Shown: positions 11,481-22,404, numbered from the stretch's first letter. The stretch is 64,000 nucleotides of DNA from Candidozyma auris (GCF_003013715.1 NC_072813.1:1736001-1800000), one strand, 5' to 3'. Numbers and translations: made by a program. Notes: generated from the sequence alone by a model not told the origin.

Positions 11481-12737
11481 TTATTCTGTCGCATGTCTTT
11501 CTCCACGTCTACTCCATGCTCCAGCTTCTCGGTTTAACTCTGCCATCATCAAAATCGTCAACATTCTCGCTTTCTCATTCTCTTCTTTCAAAATCAAATT
11601 ATACGTACCAATTTGTTCGCTCATCCTGCGAGCTTTTGAATCGTTTATAGATATCTTTAGCTTTCCTGTTTTGGCGCCTCTGTTCAGCGTCATCGTCGAC
11701 CGGGTCTGGTCAAACGATTGTGTTCTCTGTAATTCCGTGTTGTTTTCACACGCAGTGTGCTTATGGGGCATAAGCATATCCCTTAGTCTCAGCGAAAGGG
11801 TGAATTTGCGTGGTTTTTCAAGCGTTTGCACCGAATTCTGCCTGGGTTTCACCCCACTGTGGACAGAACCTTGCCTGACACGGATCCCGCTGTACTTCGA
11901 CGCCACTGAGTCGTGTCTAGAGATGTGGGTGGGTTTGTTTTCTGGGATCTTTTCTGGAACAAGCGTGCTCTGCTCGCCAAAGGGGTTGTTGAACAGGAAG
12001 TCATTGTCCTCAACACCCGGTCCTTTATTCTGTGTCGGGTTGTCTGCTGCCTTTAAAGGCGCTCCAAAAGGACCCAGGTTTTGTGTACTGCCCAGATGCC
12101 CTGTGGCCACCGAGCTACGCCTTTCTTGGTATGGAGGAGGAGCAGCATCGCCTTGTGGAGCAGGCTGAATAGAGGATTCAAGCTGGACGTGGCCGTTTAC
12201 CTGGGCCCCGACTTCTCCCTGGTCACTTTTACCTTCATCCTTGCGGTTCCTGTTCGCCTGTTCCCTCCGCTTGCGCAACTGCTCGAGACGTAGCTCTTTC
12301 CTCTCGTCCCGCTGTTCCCTACGAAGCTCCTTACGCTCCTTGCGATCCTCTTTGCGTCCTTCTCTGCGGGCTTTTCTTTCCTCCTTTCGCTGTTTTCTGT
12401 CCTTTTTATCTTCCTTTTCGATTTTTTCCTTCACCGTCAACTCCCCAGTCTCCACATCAATCTCAGTGACAAAAGTCTTTTTCGTGCCAGGGTTCTTGAA
12501 GTTCTTCAAATGCTTGTTGGCTTTCGAATACACGGGTTTGTTGCCAATCATCTCCTTGATCTCGGGCGTCGAATAGTCATAGTTGTTCAAAAACTTTGGG
12601 TAGTACTTGTGGCAGCCAAACTTGCGCTCTAGCTCTTCGTAGTCCAAGAATCTGATGAAGTCCTCGTCTGTGGGAGAATCGCTGACTGGGTTACTCAGCA
12701 CTTGGAGCTTGCCGAGTCCCTTAAGCAAAGTCGTCAT
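11481..12737 (-). CDS. Unrecognised charged protein with repeated basic kinase sites
   Basis: I do not recognise this 418-residue protein. Residues 1-95 look ordered, with acidic and aromatic content (DEDFIRFLDYEELERKFG). About 100-170 is an extremely charged Lys/Arg/Glu helix (KEERKARREGRKEDRKERK). The rest is low-complexity, with RRSSVA, SRHDSVAS, RVRQGSVHS and KPRQNSVQ, four R-x-x-S type sites that suit PKA-like or Snf1-like kinases, plus NNPFGEQ, close to an NPF endocytic motif. A last basic segment (about 360-418) may fold. No membrane segment or signal peptide is seen. The ATG is clear (ATGACGACTTTGC). A role at the cell cortex or in signalling is conceivable but unproven. Confidence 0.7.
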   Translation of the reverse strand: MTTLLKGLGKLQVLSNPVSDSPTDEDFIRFLDYEELERKFGCHKYYPKFLNNYDYSTPEIKEMIGNKPVYSKANKHLKNFKNPGTKKTFVTEIDVETGELTVKEKIEKEDKKDRKQRKEERKARREGRKEDRKERKELRREQRDERKELRLEQLRKRREQANRNRKDEGKSDQGEVGAQVNGHVQLESSIQPAPQGDAAPPPYQERRSSVATGHLGSTQNLGPFGAPLKAADNPTQNKGPGVEDNDFLFNNPFGEQSTLVPEKIPENKPTHISRHDSVASKYSGIRVRQGSVHSGVKPRQNSVQTLEKPRKFTLSLRLRDMLMPHKHTACENNTELQRTQSFDQTRSTMTLNRGAKTGKLKISINDSKARRMSEQIGTYNLILKEENEKARMLTILMMAELNREAGAWSRRGERHATE

Positions 12738-13551
12738 AGCAAATAGTTAAATAAAAGTGAGTGTGGATGAGGGAAGTTGTTTGGAAGTCTTTAAAGGCGG
12801 GGCTGCCAGCTCCTATATATATGGAGGTTTACGCTTTCTGGCAGGCAGCAAAACGCACAGAAGGTGGGGAGCGCAGGAATGGTAGATTATTGGGTGCAAA
12901 CGGGAAACTACAGAAAAAAATACCTTTTTTCAAAAGAAGTGACTATTATCAGAATCTTCAGCCTACTCAGGTCATATGCCCCGACTATAAGTTTTTGTTC
13001 ATTCTCTTTTTTTTCGTACCTCCCTCTCTCCATACTCTGTGTTCTATTTACCTGTGGGGGATTTTGGGCGTGTTTTGCACCCTGTGCGGTATCTGCGTGG
13101 GAAGAGTGGACCTTACCCAAGGTGGAGGATCTCGTGTGTGGGAGGTATGAGACACACAAATTCGAGAAAGTCCTATCAATGATCTCATATGGAACTTCAC
13201 TGTATTTGGATGTTGCTCATCTTCTCGTATAGAAGGCTATTGGCCTGGAGGTGGTGATATTTCTGAACCGGGGCAAAAGCCTAAATGAGGCAAGTAGCCA
13301 AATGGGCTTTTTTTTTCACTTATTTTTTTTTCTTCCTGTTGCAGGGTGTAACTCAAAAGGCACAGATGACTTCCAAGCGCTTTGGAGGCCAATTTTGATC
13401 CAGCCAGTTAAGATGCTTTTGTGTGCTAGTACATTCTCTAAGCAAGTGTGCAAACTCGCTGGTGGTTTGGTTTCCTGGTGACCCTTCGCAGGTGTGTGTG
13501 TGTTTTATACTGGTTGCATTTGAAGCCCTTGGTTTGGCCGTGCGCTGTTGT

Positions 13552-13563
13552 ATGGTTGCAAAA
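13552..13563 (-). promoter_or_regulatory. Recurrent 12-bp promoter motif, copy 5
   Basis: ATGGTTGCAAAA, 815 bp upstream of the 418-residue gene. Exact match with the T and A variants of the two degenerate positions. Confidence 0.55.
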
Positions 13564-14285
13564 AGGCCAGATGGTGAGAGCAACCTGAAAAAAATAAACC
13601 TGTGGAAGGGATGATGAAGGTTTGCGATTTTGTATGGCCCCACTCGCTTCATACCTTTGGGTTCTTCACCTTGAAGGGGTTGTGGCAGGTTTTCATTCTG
13701 TATTGCTCATTTCCCTTGCCACTCGTCATTCATGTTTTCCACAGCCTTGGGCTTTTAGCTCTGGTTGCAGCAGGTTGCGCTCTTCTTCAGGAGGACTTCC
13801 GATCCCGCAAAGAAGAAGAAAACTCTCATCAACGTCATGATTCGTGAATCTGTACAACCTAAGCCTGGTCAGAGTGTGTCTCGTTTAAAGTCATCCTTCA
13901 GGCATCTTGCGCTTCGGGTGACGGGTGCTTTAGCAGGGCAAGCCTCCATTCCCCAACTTCATTGGCCGTGAACGTCTAGTCGGCGTTTGGTGGCTAGGAA
14001 ACTGTCTGGGGAACTGAGCTGGATTTCTGTGCTTGTCAAATATGGCAGGATGTGTTGTGGAGGGCCTGTTCTGGTAGAAGGGCTCATCTGGGCTTTGCGT
14101 AGTGGAACACTCACTACAAGCAGTGAGTTTAGGTCGAAGAGATTTTGCGTCTGAACGGAATTACGTCATGATTCTCTAGATAAGGAGAGACCTTTTTTTA
14201 CGGTTGTTGACACATTTTCAGTGAAGGAAGCCTCATTGGGAGCAGCTTCCGATACACGGTTCCGAAAGCGCAATCTCCACCTGAA

Positions 14286-14300
14286 ACCGTCGATAACGGT
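14286..14300. repeat. Perfect inverted repeat ACCGT-N5-ACGGT
   Basis: Five-base arms flank CGATA. The arms contain CCG and CGG triplets seven bases apart in everted order, as Zn2Cys6 dimers may bind. It lies 1.7 kb before the permease. Confidence 0.45.
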
Positions 14301-15827
14301 GTCTTTGCGGATCTTTTCGAAGGTTTTGCCGAAAAGAAGGTTTCAAAATGGTTGACTATTTTCCGCTTTCATTTCTGTTTATTTAGGTTTACTGACGGTT
14401 CCTAGATCCTAATAGTGTAACGGAACGACATGATAACATCTAGTGCTCAACAACCACCCACGGAAACGGCTCCCTCCAATCCACATGGTGCCTCTTCTGC
14501 TTTAAATAAGTTGATCCGCCCGTCTTTTTTGACGGCTAGTTTATCACATTCTGACTATTCTTCTCTTACAATTTTCAAATTGGTAACAAACTCCTTTTTT
14601 TGGCCATAAAGCGGGACTCTGCGGGTATTCAGCTTCCTTGAATGATTTTTTTGCTTAAAATACTATAATTTTGACCCATTATCAAAATTTTGCCATAAAG
14701 TCTATAATTCATTAAAGTGCTCATATAGTAAATAAAATCACTGCTTATTGATTGCTGTCAGGCCAAGTGGGACATACTGTTACCCGTCCGATCAACAATA
14801 GTCAAGCCATTCAGGGACACAGTGGGAGACCATGTGTGAAATTGTGGTGCTGCAATCTTTTTGCCATTTTTTCTAGCTGCATCCAAGTAGACGTCATGGT
14901 TGTATCGAAAGTAGTAGCTATTTAAAAGAATCTTGGGTTGTCAAGGTTCAACAAGGAATGCGATACGACGATGTCTGCCTAGTGAAAGCAGATGTGGTCT
15001 TCACACTATATTTGTGGAAGCCAGTGGCTGAATACTACTGAACAGACTTCACTGCTGACTGAAAGCATGCTGAAAGAATTCATACTGAGGTAAAGTCAAG
15101 TCTATGTTGTGCTATTACCCATTTGAGGTAGCTGGGAAATCTCACGTAGCTCATATGAGAAATCCTGGTGTTAACCATCAAAAGTTCTAATTTCTCTGTT
15201 GAGCCTTCCTCGAAGTCTGCTATCTATTAAGTATTGTGAAGGTTTTTGTAATCATCTGGGTGTCGTTTGCGATCTCTGGGGTTTATTAGACCGTGCATTA
15301 TCACGCCAGACAAAACAGTAAACGCCTTGAACCCACAATGGCCACGATAAGAAGTCCGAGGCGTATGATTGCTCAATCTGCAGAAAACAGCCAGTTTGCA
15401 ACTTTTCCAAGCGGAAGTTTTCAGCGAGAATCATCGTACATCAGCTCCACCTTCTTTTGTGCCTCTGCCAAGCCCAGCACTATTTTGCATGAGAAGTTGT
15501 AACTCTCAGTGGATATCAATTTAAACACAACTAATGAAGGAAGAATAGCAATATGCCATCAGGAGAGATGCTTCTTATAAAATATCATAGAAAAAAAAAA
15601 AAACCTATAAATTCGATGGATCTGCCACTTCATGAGCCTTTGTTCTTGTGATGGTGGAGTAGCCAAGACCCAAGCCCGAATGATATTCAGGACGTGATGC
15701 CTGCTCCAGCCTCGAAAAATCCCAGTTAAAGTTCTGTGGAAGTCAAAATTAAAGATATTTTTCGATATTTCCACCCTCCTACAACCTCCCTTCTGATGTG
15801 TCGTTCAAAATATGGCGATCTCAAATA

Positions 15828-15839
15828 TTTTGCAACCAT
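15828..15839 (+). promoter_or_regulatory. Recurrent 12-bp promoter motif, copy 6
   Basis: TTTTGCAACCAT, 182 bp upstream of the permease start. Exact match. Confidence 0.65.
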
Positions 15840-16020
15840 TTACTCGTCTGACTATGAAGACGCTTCGCACCCATCAACCCCAAATCTGCCATTGTTCCAC
15901 TCCGAATATTTCTTGTGCTTGAGTCTATCTCTGCCCCACAATTCATCTCGAACGCCGTGCAGCCCAGCAAAGTCTCTTACTTCCGTAAATCTATATAATG
16001 ACCACCATGATCGCTAGTAA

Positions 16021-17709
16021 ATGCTTATACATCAAAAGATGCAACGTTCACCATCTTCCTCTATTCTCAGAAGCCCGTCAGACTACAAGGAGAAGCCCAC
16101 GCAATCGGTGGAATTCCTTGAAGAAGGTTATGGAGAACTTAGTTCTCAAGAGTCTCCATTCAAGGAGCATGAGTTGAAAAAGGGTCTAAAAAACAGACAC
16201 GTTCAGTTGATCGCCTTGGGCGGTGCTATTGGCACAGGCTTGTTCTTGGGCTCGGGCCAGGTGTTGTACCAGACGGGTCCAGCGCCGTTGTGGATCTCTT
16301 ATTTGGTGATGTCGGTGGTGGTGTGGTTTGTGATGAATATGTTGGCGGAAATGGCTGCTTTTTTGCCGGTGCCGGGAACGGGCTCCCAGCAATTTATCAA
16401 TGACTTCACCGACCCTTCCTTGGGCTTTGCTCTCGGCTACAACTACTGGTATGGGTTCTCCATTCTTGTGGCGACCGAGATTGTGGCAGCAGCGATGTTG
16501 ATTCAGTATTGGACAACAGACGTCCACATTGCTGTGTGGATCTCGATATTGTTGGCCATGATGCTTATATTGAACTTGTTGCCCGTGCAATTTTACGGTG
16601 AGGCAGAATTCTTCTTTGCCAGTATCAAGATATTTGCAATCACCGGTTTGATCATTTTGGGTATCGTGTTGATGTTTGGCGGAGGGCCAACAGGAGATAG
16701 ACTTGGCTTTCGTCATTGGACAGGAGGAAATGCCTTTCATCAGCACTTGGTTCCTGGAAGCACAGGCCGCTTTTTGGCAACTTGGACTGCTATCGTCAGG
16801 GCAGGATACTCTTTCATTATGAGTCCTGAATTGATCGTGGCTTGCTCAGGAGAAGTTGTTAGGCCCCGCCGTATTATCCCAAGATGTGCTAATCAGTTCA
16901 TTTACCGTTTGGCATTCTTCTACATCATTGGTTCGTTGGTGATTGGTATTATCGCTGACTCAAGAAGTACAAGGTTGATGGGAGAGAAGAATGCTTCAGC
17001 TTCCCCTTTTGTCGTGGGTATCCAGAATGCTGGCATTCCTGTCTTGAACCACATCATCAACGCAGTCATCTTGACTTCAGCTGCTTCTGCTGGAAACTCC
17101 TTTTTCTACGCTGGCTCCAGAACTCTCTATTCACTTGCAAAGAGAGGCTTGGCCCCTAGGCTCTTCACCAGAGTAAACAGGTTTGGAGTTCCTATCTACT
17201 GCGTTTTTGTCGTCTTTGCAGTCGGATGCTTGGCTTACCTCAATGTCTCTAGCTCCTCTTCCCAGGTGTTCCAGTGGTTTTCCAACATCACCACTATTTC
17301 TGGCTACATTTCCTGGATTACCGCCGCCTTTGCCTACACCAGGTGGAGAAAAGCCATTGCCTTCCAGGGCCTCGAGGATAGAGTCCCATACAAGACGAGG
17401 TTTCAGCCTTATGGAGCGTATTTTGTCATTGGCTTTGTCTCTTTGATTACCCTCACCAATGGATACGCCGTGTTCTTCGACTTCCACATTGGTGACTTCC
17501 TTGCTGCGTATATCACCTTGCCCATAGTTTTTGGCCTTTACGTTGGCCACCGCATCTACTCGTATTTCTGGGTGGGCCGCAAGAGGTGGCTCAACCCATA
17601 CGAGGAGTTCGACTTCAGTAAGTTGGAGGCTGTTGAAGAAGAGGAACGCAATTACGTCAATCCAATACCAAAGAACGCTTGGGAGAAGGTCGTTTTTAAA
17701 ATCTTTTAG
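16021..17709 (+). CDS. PUT4: Amino-acid permease, Put4-like (proline/GABA type)
   Basis: A plasma-membrane proton symporter of the yeast amino-acid transporter family, 562 residues with about 12 membrane segments. The N-terminal tail is polar and Ser-rich, as in permeases controlled by ubiquitination. The first helix carries the family signature HVQLIALGGAIGTGLFLGSG (about 60-79). Long stretches match Put4 rather than the general permease Gap1: GGGPTGDRLGFRHW, IQNAGIPVLNHIINAVILTSA, AYLNVSSSSSQVFQWFSNI and ADF-like DFLAAYITLPI. Substrates are therefore most likely proline and related small amino acids, though specificity cannot be read off. The ATG is at 16021; a second in-frame ATG six codons later is possible. 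The upstream region is unusually long (3.3 kb). Confidence 0.88.
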   Translation: MLIHQKMQRSPSSSILRSPSDYKEKPTQSVEFLEEGYGELSSQESPFKEHELKKGLKNRHVQLIALGGAIGTGLFLGSGQVLYQTGPAPLWISYLVMSVVVWFVMNMLAEMAAFLPVPGTGSQQFINDFTDPSLGFALGYNYWYGFSILVATEIVAAAMLIQYWTTDVHIAVWISILLAMMLILNLLPVQFYGEAEFFFASIKIFAITGLIILGIVLMFGGGPTGDRLGFRHWTGGNAFHQHLVPGSTGRFLATWTAIVRAGYSFIMSPELIVACSGEVVRPRRIIPRCANQFIYRLAFFYIIGSLVIGIIADSRSTRLMGEKNASASPFVVGIQNAGIPVLNHIINAVILTSAASAGNSFFYAGSRTLYSLAKRGLAPRLFTRVNRFGVPIYCVFVVFAVGCLAYLNVSSSSSQVFQWFSNITTISGYISWITAAFAYTRWRKAIAFQGLEDRVPYKTRFQPYGAYFVIGFVSLITLTNGYAVFFDFHIGDFLAAYITLPIVFGLYVGHRIYSYFWVGRKRWLNPYEEFDFSKLEAVEEEERNYVNPIPKNAWEKVVFKIF

Positions 17710-17836
17710 ATGCTATGAATATATGCTTTGTGATGTCTTTCACACGTAATATGTAGTGAATTATGCAAAATGAGTGTATGCTAAGGAACCTGGTGAAAGT
17801 AGACAAGACGGTGTCTATCTCAAAATGCTCACTTTA

Positions 17837-18826
17837 CTAAATATGGTCGAGATTGAGTACTCTGTTATCGTACCGAGTCAAACCGCTGAACAATTGCTTC
17901 ACAGTTTCGTCGTTGCATCTTGGCAAGAGCTCTTCCACTGGCTTCCTCGGATGCTGTGTGTAGTTGAATTTGACAAAATGAAAATTTTCACTAGCCATTT
18001 TCCCCCAATAGAGCTCGCTATCTGGGTCTGTGATGGTGGGCGTACCGAAGTTTTTGAAGAGCCCTCGAAGAAGCACGAAGTCATTCAACTGAGGCATCTC
18101 CTCGTGCTCGTCTTCTTCAACTTCTCTGTTTACCGGATGCCCATCATTCGAGTACAAATACAGTATCAAGATCCCAAGCAGCCAAAGATCTACCTCGTAC
18201 GAGTAGTCAGTGACTCCAAAGCAAAGCTCAGGTGCCTTATAGTACCCAGTTGCAATGTCGCCCACCTTTTGGTCTGCAGGTTCCAGGGACGGCGGATAGT
18301 CCACCGGGTACGAGATACCAAAATCGCCCAATACGGGCACGAATGGCCTTTCCGAAGACGACTTGAAGAATACGTTGGCTGGCTTGATGTCTCTATGAAT
18401 GAAATGTTTTCCGTGCAAATACTTGACCGCTGCCGCCAAACCAAACGTTATCTCCTTTGCCGCCTCCAAATCCAAGTTATTTCTTTCCTCTACCTTGTTT
18501 TTAGCAGGGTCCTCAAGACGAAATCGCATCTTTCTCTTCATGTTCTGCTTCATCAACAGACAGAGGTCCATCTCATAAAACGGCATCACCAACACATTTT
18601 CGTCCGTCGCCTTCATATAGTAGTAGTCTAAAAAAGGCACTATGTTGCGATGTTGATCTTCGCTTAGGCTCCGAAGAATCTCAATTTCTCGACGGAAATT
18701 GTGGGGTTCCTTCATAAAGTCTTTATCTGCAACTTTTAAGGCCACCACCACTCCGTCAGACAGTACTCCTTTGTAGACATCACATACCGGGCCGCAGTAT
18801 AACTGCTCGAGGCGTTTGTACACCAT
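17837..18826 (-). CDS. CAK1: CDK-activating kinase Cak1
   Basis: Cak1 phosphorylates the T-loop of Cdc28 and other CDKs as a monomer. The kinase has 329 residues from the ATG at 18826; the open frame continues upstream but contains no ATG. A standard glycine-rich loop is absent (LEQLYCGPVCDVYKG), a known peculiarity of Cak1. The Lys in VALKVADKDF, catalytic HRDIKPANVFF, DFGISY and TGYYKAPELCFG are present. A charged insert around EVEEDEHEEMPQ lies in the C-lobe. The 3' end converges with the permease 127 bp away. The upstream gene is SSN3, also a CDK-related kinase, on the same strand. Confidence 0.88.
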   Translation of the reverse strand: MVYKRLEQLYCGPVCDVYKGVLSDGVVVALKVADKDFMKEPHNFRREIEILRSLSEDQHRNIVPFLDYYYMKATDENVLVMPFYEMDLCLLMKQNMKRKMRFRLEDPAKNKVEERNNLDLEAAKEITFGLAAAVKYLHGKHFIHRDIKPANVFFKSSSERPFVPVLGDFGISYPVDYPPSLEPADQKVGDIATGYYKAPELCFGVTDYSYEVDLWLLGILILYLYSNDGHPVNREVEEDEHEEMPQLNDFVLLRGLFKNFGTPTITDPDSELYWGKMASENFHFVKFNYTQHPRKPVEELLPRCNDETVKQLFSGLTRYDNRVLNLDHI

Positions 18827-19050
18827 TTGATGTTGTACAATTGAGTGGAGTCTGGGGTAGGGTGAAGTGAAACTAGTCCTTGATGTCGCGCTCAAAAAGG
18901 TGTACCACCAAATGTACAGAGTAGAGATGAGCGACCGAAAGGTTCTTGTATCACACTCAAAAGTGTAATTCTACATATTTCTTCACTTGTATCCAAGACC
19001 ATGTATAGTGCTTCTACTTCTTACCTTGAATCCAAATGTTTCTTCCGCAT

Positions 19051-19062
19051 TTTTGCACCCAT
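19051..19062 (+). promoter_or_regulatory. Recurrent 12-bp promoter motif, C variant
   Basis: TTTTGCACCCAT, 225 bp upstream of CAK1. It differs from most copies only by C at the eighth base, as does the copy before YVC1. Confidence 0.5.
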
Positions 19063-19150
19063 TCGAGGTGCTCTTAAATCCTACAAATTGAGTCTTCCAT
19101 CATGCCTTGTTCTATTCCTAATGCTAAGTCGTAATCTTTTCAGTCGTCAA

Positions 19151-20617
19151 TTAGTTTCTCTGTCTCTTTCTGGACGAGCCATCGTCATAGTGTCTCTTGT
19201 TACTGAAGTTGGGGTGCTGAGCTGTAATGTCGATATCGTCAGTGAAGATTCTTCTCTTTGGGTATTTCACGTTCAAGCCCTCGAAGGCGTTCTCCTTGAC
19301 AGCTGGAGCCTCAAGGAAGTATGGATGTAGAAGGGCATCATCAGCGGATATTCTAGTAACGGGATCGTAATGGAGCAAATCACGAAGCAAAGCTAGGCAC
19401 CCTTTGCTCTTGCCGCCTATCATTTTGTACCAGTTACCAAGATTGGGCTGATATAACGTGCCTTTCAGCCCGAAATGCTGTTGAAATGCGTAATAGTCTG
19501 GATATTTGGGGAGACTGGGCCACTGCTCCACGGTTGGGGTACCAAGAATTTCAAAGATTTTCTGAAGCTGATTCTTTTGAAACGGGATCAGCTTTTTGTT
19601 GTTCATGTCGAACTTCGCCTCCTCACCCTTAAAAATAGGTCGGAGAGATAGCAACTCCGCCAATATACAACCCACAGCCCAAAGATCGATTGCAGGCGTG
19701 TAGTGACGGGTGCCCAAGAGAAGCTCTGGAGCTCTATACCAGATAGTCACCACCACTTTGTCACCCGTATATAAACTCTGTAGAGGATTGTTGAACTTAC
19801 GAGCAAGCCCCAAGTCACCAATTTTCACCACGCCATCACTAGAGACCATGATGTTGGCAGGTTTCAAGTCTCGGTGAAATACCCAATTTTTGTGCAAAAA
19901 CGTCACTCCGTTCAACACCTGCCATATGAGCGATTTTACTGTCTGTTCAGGAATGGGCTTCACGTCCGGATGCAGATGATAGTGGATGATCTGGAGCAAG
20001 TCGTGCTCGAAAAACTCGAACACCATGTAGATGGACTTGCCCTCAAGCATGATCTCCATGAGTTTTGTGATATTCTTATGATTTAGCTCTCGACACAACG
20101 ACATCTCTCGAATTGCCGACTGCGAGATCCCCGTGTACGCTCCACCTTCGTGGTTGGCTCCCAACGCATGGGCCATGCTCAGATGGTTATCTGACTTGAA
20201 CTTCTTGATAGCAAAAAGCTTCTGGTCGTCGTCTTCTGTTTGTCGATTTTCGCTGGCCACTTGCCTGGCCATCTCATTCACATCCTCGGTGCTGCCATTG
20301 GTTGCGGTTCCTCCCTTCAGCTTCGCCTTATACACTTTTCCGTATGTTCCTGCGGCGATGTACCCAATCACCGTATAGTTCAGAAGCACCAGGTGCCTCG
20401 AAAGATCTTTCCTGTGTTTGTATGGACCCAACGTCAAGATTGAGCTCAGCGCCATCATCGTCGGCTGCGGTAGTTGCATCGAGGGAGCTGCTGGTTGGCT
20501 GGTGCCTTGGTGAGCGGTGTTCTGCGAGTTGTATGTGTGAGAGTATGGTTGAGAGTAGTTACCCGCTTGTGCTGACCCGGGTCTGTTGTTCAACCGGGAC
20601 ACACCGTGTGGATACAT
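19151..20617 (-). CDS. SSN3: Mediator cyclin-dependent kinase 8 (Ssn3/Srb10)
   Basis: The kinase of the Mediator CDK8 module, paired with cyclin C (Ssn8); it phosphorylates RNA polymerase II and transcription factors, often to repress. It has 488 residues. The N-terminus (1-60) is Gln/Ser/Pro-rich. The kinase domain starts near [18 protein letters not shown]. The C-helix reads [35 protein letters not shown] (DLG) and [20 protein letters not shown] are diagnostic of CDK8. A long insert follows the first strands ([14 protein letters not shown]). In [15 protein letters not shown], the CTG codon (19973-19975) aligns with Ser in S. cerevisiae Ssn3, evidence for CTG-Ser decoding. Confidence 0.95.
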   Translation of the reverse strand: MYPHGVSRLNNRPGSAQAGNYSQPYSHTYNSQNTAHQGTSQPAAPSMQLPQPTMMALSSILTLGPYKHRKDLSRHLVLLNYTVIGYIAAGTYGKVYKAKLKGGTATNGSTEDVNEMARQVASENRQTEDDDQKLFAIKKFKSDNHLSMAHALGANHEGGAYTGISQSAIREMSLCRELNHKNITKLMEIMLEGKSIYMVFEFFEHDLLQIIHYHLHPDVKPIPEQTVKSLIWQVLNGVTFLHKNWVFHRDLKPANIMVSSDGVVKIGDLGLARKFNNPLQSLYTGDKVVVTIWYRAPELLLGTRHYTPAIDLWAVGCILAELLSLRPIFKGEEAKFDMNNKKLIPFQKNQLQKIFEILGTPTVEQWPSLPKYPDYYAFQQHFGLKGTLYQPNLGNWYKMIGGKSKGCLALLRDLLHYDPVTRISADDALLHPYFLEAPAVKENAFEGLNVKYPKRRIFTDDIDITAQHPNFSNKRHYDDGSSRKRQRN

Positions 20618-20870
20618 GTGGTGATGCTTTTATATATGCTTTTAGGGGGCTGGTATTGGCTTTCGACAGATGGTTCAGATTCTCAGAGGTGGTGGATCAC
20701 TACGATAGCGCTGCAGACAAGTACCATTGAATTTGGCTGCGAAATCGCACTGCTACTCCAAGGACACTGCAACGAATATTGTCTACGGCTATGACAAGTA
20801 TAATACTTTCATGTTCATTGTCTATGTCATTACCAAAATTTGATTGTTATTGTCAACACCACTAACTCCT

Positions 20871-21962
20871 TTAGTTCCCGTACTCCCTGTCATCATCCTT
20901 GCCCTCGAGCTCGCCTCTGATGGCCTCCATCTTGCGGGTCTGCTCGTTCCATACCTTCTTCTCGGTGTCCTGATTAGTGTTCTTAGCGAACAAAGAGTCG
21001 TCGGGCCTTCTGTACGAGCGGCCCAATCTGTCCCACAACGTGGTGAATTGGCCATAGTTGTAGTTGAAGTACAAGTGGTGCACAGTGTGGCACGCTGTGC
21101 CATTGACCACGGGGTCATTCGACATGTACTGGCCGTCGTGGATCATGACGGTCCAGAAGTTAACGAAAGTGAACAAAAGCAAGTAGGAAACCTTGTGCAA
21201 CGGGAACACCATGGGGTAGAGGTGGTAAGGTAACGACTGGAACCATCCGTCAACTGGGTGGAAAGCGTGCGAAGCGAATGGGGTGCAAACAATCCACTTG
21301 TGGTGGGGCTTGTGGAGCTTCTTGTACACGGAAGGCCAGTGTAGCCAGCGGTGGATGAAGTAGATGCCGCAGTCGGTGAACAAAATGAAGAAGGGGAACT
21401 GTAACAATACGGCTTTCCAACCGCCGGTGGACTCGTCCACGTTAAAGTAAAGCTTGGAGAATCCGTTGAGTTCTGCCATGAAGAAAGGCACTGTGAGAAG
21501 CACCATCACTGGGATGGCAGTAGTAGCACGCCAGATTTCCAATGACACTTGGTTCTTCAAGTACCTTGGGTGGTTGAAAATCTTCTTGTCAAACACAAAG
21601 AAATACGAGAAGGACGCCACGGAAAAGTAAAGAATCCACCCAAAAATAGCAGTGATAAAGAAGATGGAAACAAACTCTCTGATGAGATTGCTTCTTGAGA
21701 GAAGCGACGCGTTGGTGTATTCATCGAAATCGAAAAACTGGGGGAAGTGGCCGTAAACTTCGTCTTTTCTCTGGAGTTTGCCAGCCAACGAGGCCAAATA
21801 AGTCACTGGCGCAGGCATGTGGAGCCCCTGGGCCGGAGCGGTAGCGTTTTTGCTGCCAAAGTTGTTAGCGATATATTGAGCCACTGCTCCATCCTTGGGC
21901 AACGCTTTGGCGTAAAGCTTATCAAGAAGAAAGGAATCTGCGATTTCCAACACAATATCCAT
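20871..21962 (-). CDS. ERG3: Delta(7)-sterol 5(6)-desaturase (C-5 sterol desaturase)
   Basis: An ER-membrane di-iron enzyme that introduces the C5-C6 double bond in episterol, late in ergosterol synthesis. In Candida species its loss confers azole tolerance because toxic 14-methyl diols no longer form. It has 363 residues. The opening MDIVLEI and [15 protein letters not shown] match Candida Erg3. The three His clusters are visible: HRWLHW, HKPHHK with HAFHPVDG, and [14 protein letters not shown]. Several hydrophobic helices span about 95-240. The acidic, charged tail ends KDDDREYGN. The promoter holds two CTCGTATA-type sterol elements, and the ATG is 114 bp from the nearer. C-4 methyl oxidase (Erg25) was considered and dismissed. 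Confidence 0.96.
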   Translation of the reverse strand: MDIVLEIADSFLLDKLYAKALPKDGAVAQYIANNFGSKNATAPAQGLHMPAPVTYLASLAGKLQRKDEVYGHFPQFFDFDEYTNASLLSRSNLIREFVSIFFITAIFGWILYFSVASFSYFFVFDKKIFNHPRYLKNQVSLEIWRATTAIPVMVLLTVPFFMAELNGFSKLYFNVDESTGGWKAVLLQFPFFILFTDCGIYFIHRWLHWPSVYKKLHKPHHKWIVCTPFASHAFHPVDGWFQSLPYHLYPMVFPLHKVSYLLLFTFVNFWTVMIHDGQYMSNDPVVNGTACHTVHHLYFNYNYGQFTTLWDRLGRSYRRPDDSLFAKNTNQDTEKKVWNEQTRKMEAIRGELEGKDDDREYGN

Positions 21963-22075
21963 GGTGAATTGCAGTTAGTACTTTGGCTTCTGTAATAAGG
22001 AAGGAGGTGGGCTTTTATAAACGTTCACGTAGAGGAGGCTCCAGGCGGGTATTTACGGCACGATGCTTTTTTTTC

Positions 22076-22083
22076 CTCGTATA
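22076..22083 (+). promoter_or_regulatory. Sterol response element (Upc2-type) of ERG3, proximal
   Basis: CTCGTATA, 114 bp upstream of the ERG3 ATG. Same octamer as before ERG10 but in the opposite orientation relative to its gene. Confidence 0.6.
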
Positions 22084-22396
22084 CTGAAAACGAGCTCTAA
22101 ACGAGCATCGTCCGACTCGGTTTCTTTGTTTGTATGCCGGTAAGGGGAACATTGTTTCGGGGGAATACACAGCCAATGTGGGGTCAATACTGGAACTATG
22201 AATAGTTTTAATGCTCTGGAATGCCGGTAAACTGTCTAATCCGTGCACTTATGGTAGATTAAGTCAACAACGAAGCTGGAGAAAAATAGTTCACGTGATA
22301 AAAGTCATGTGATGTGACAGCCGACCATGCTGTATCAGCTCACTACGCTTCTAGTCTGCCTCGCTTAGTGAGGCCATCTCTAAGCCCATACTATTG

Positions 22397-22404
22397 TATA
22401 CGAG
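22397..22404 (-). promoter_or_regulatory. Sterol response element (Upc2-type) of ERG3, distal
   Basis: TATACGAG on the top strand, 435 bp upstream of ERG3. It is the second copy of the octamer in this promoter. Confidence 0.45.

Larger units (their letters stand above)
12738..16020. other. Long divergent intergenic region, 3.3 kb
   Basis: This is the largest gap in the window and no gene in it can be supported; open frames are short and without family resemblance. It separates the 418-residue gene from the PUT4-like permease. It holds two exact recurrent motifs (13552 and 15828), GATAAG at 14179-14184 with further GATAA cores (14292 and 14432), and a perfect inverted repeat ACCGT-N5-ACGGT (14286-14300). 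AT-rich sequence lies at 14600-14760. Permease promoters of this size are common where nitrogen or amino-acid signals act, so a long regulatory region or an unannotated non-coding RNA is plausible. Confidence 0.6.

Noticed and set aside
13225..13231. TCGTATA as a third sterol element
   Set aside because: About eight such heptamers are expected in the window by chance and the neighbouring gene has no sterol link.
13610..13620. ATGATGA as a C/D snoRNA C box
   Set aside because: No D box CTGA at suitable distance and no terminal stem.
15736..16017. 93-codon open frame just before the permease
   Set aside because: Low-complexity Ser/Pro/His translation, no ATG context of note, and it covers the likely leader and promoter.
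17774..18631. 285-codon open frame antisense to CAK1
   Set aside because: Shadow of the kinase gene; no domain and no sensible composition.
20871..21962. Assignment as ERG25 (C-4 methyl oxidase)
   Set aside because: The sequence around the His boxes ([42 protein letters not shown]) is that of Erg3, not Erg25.
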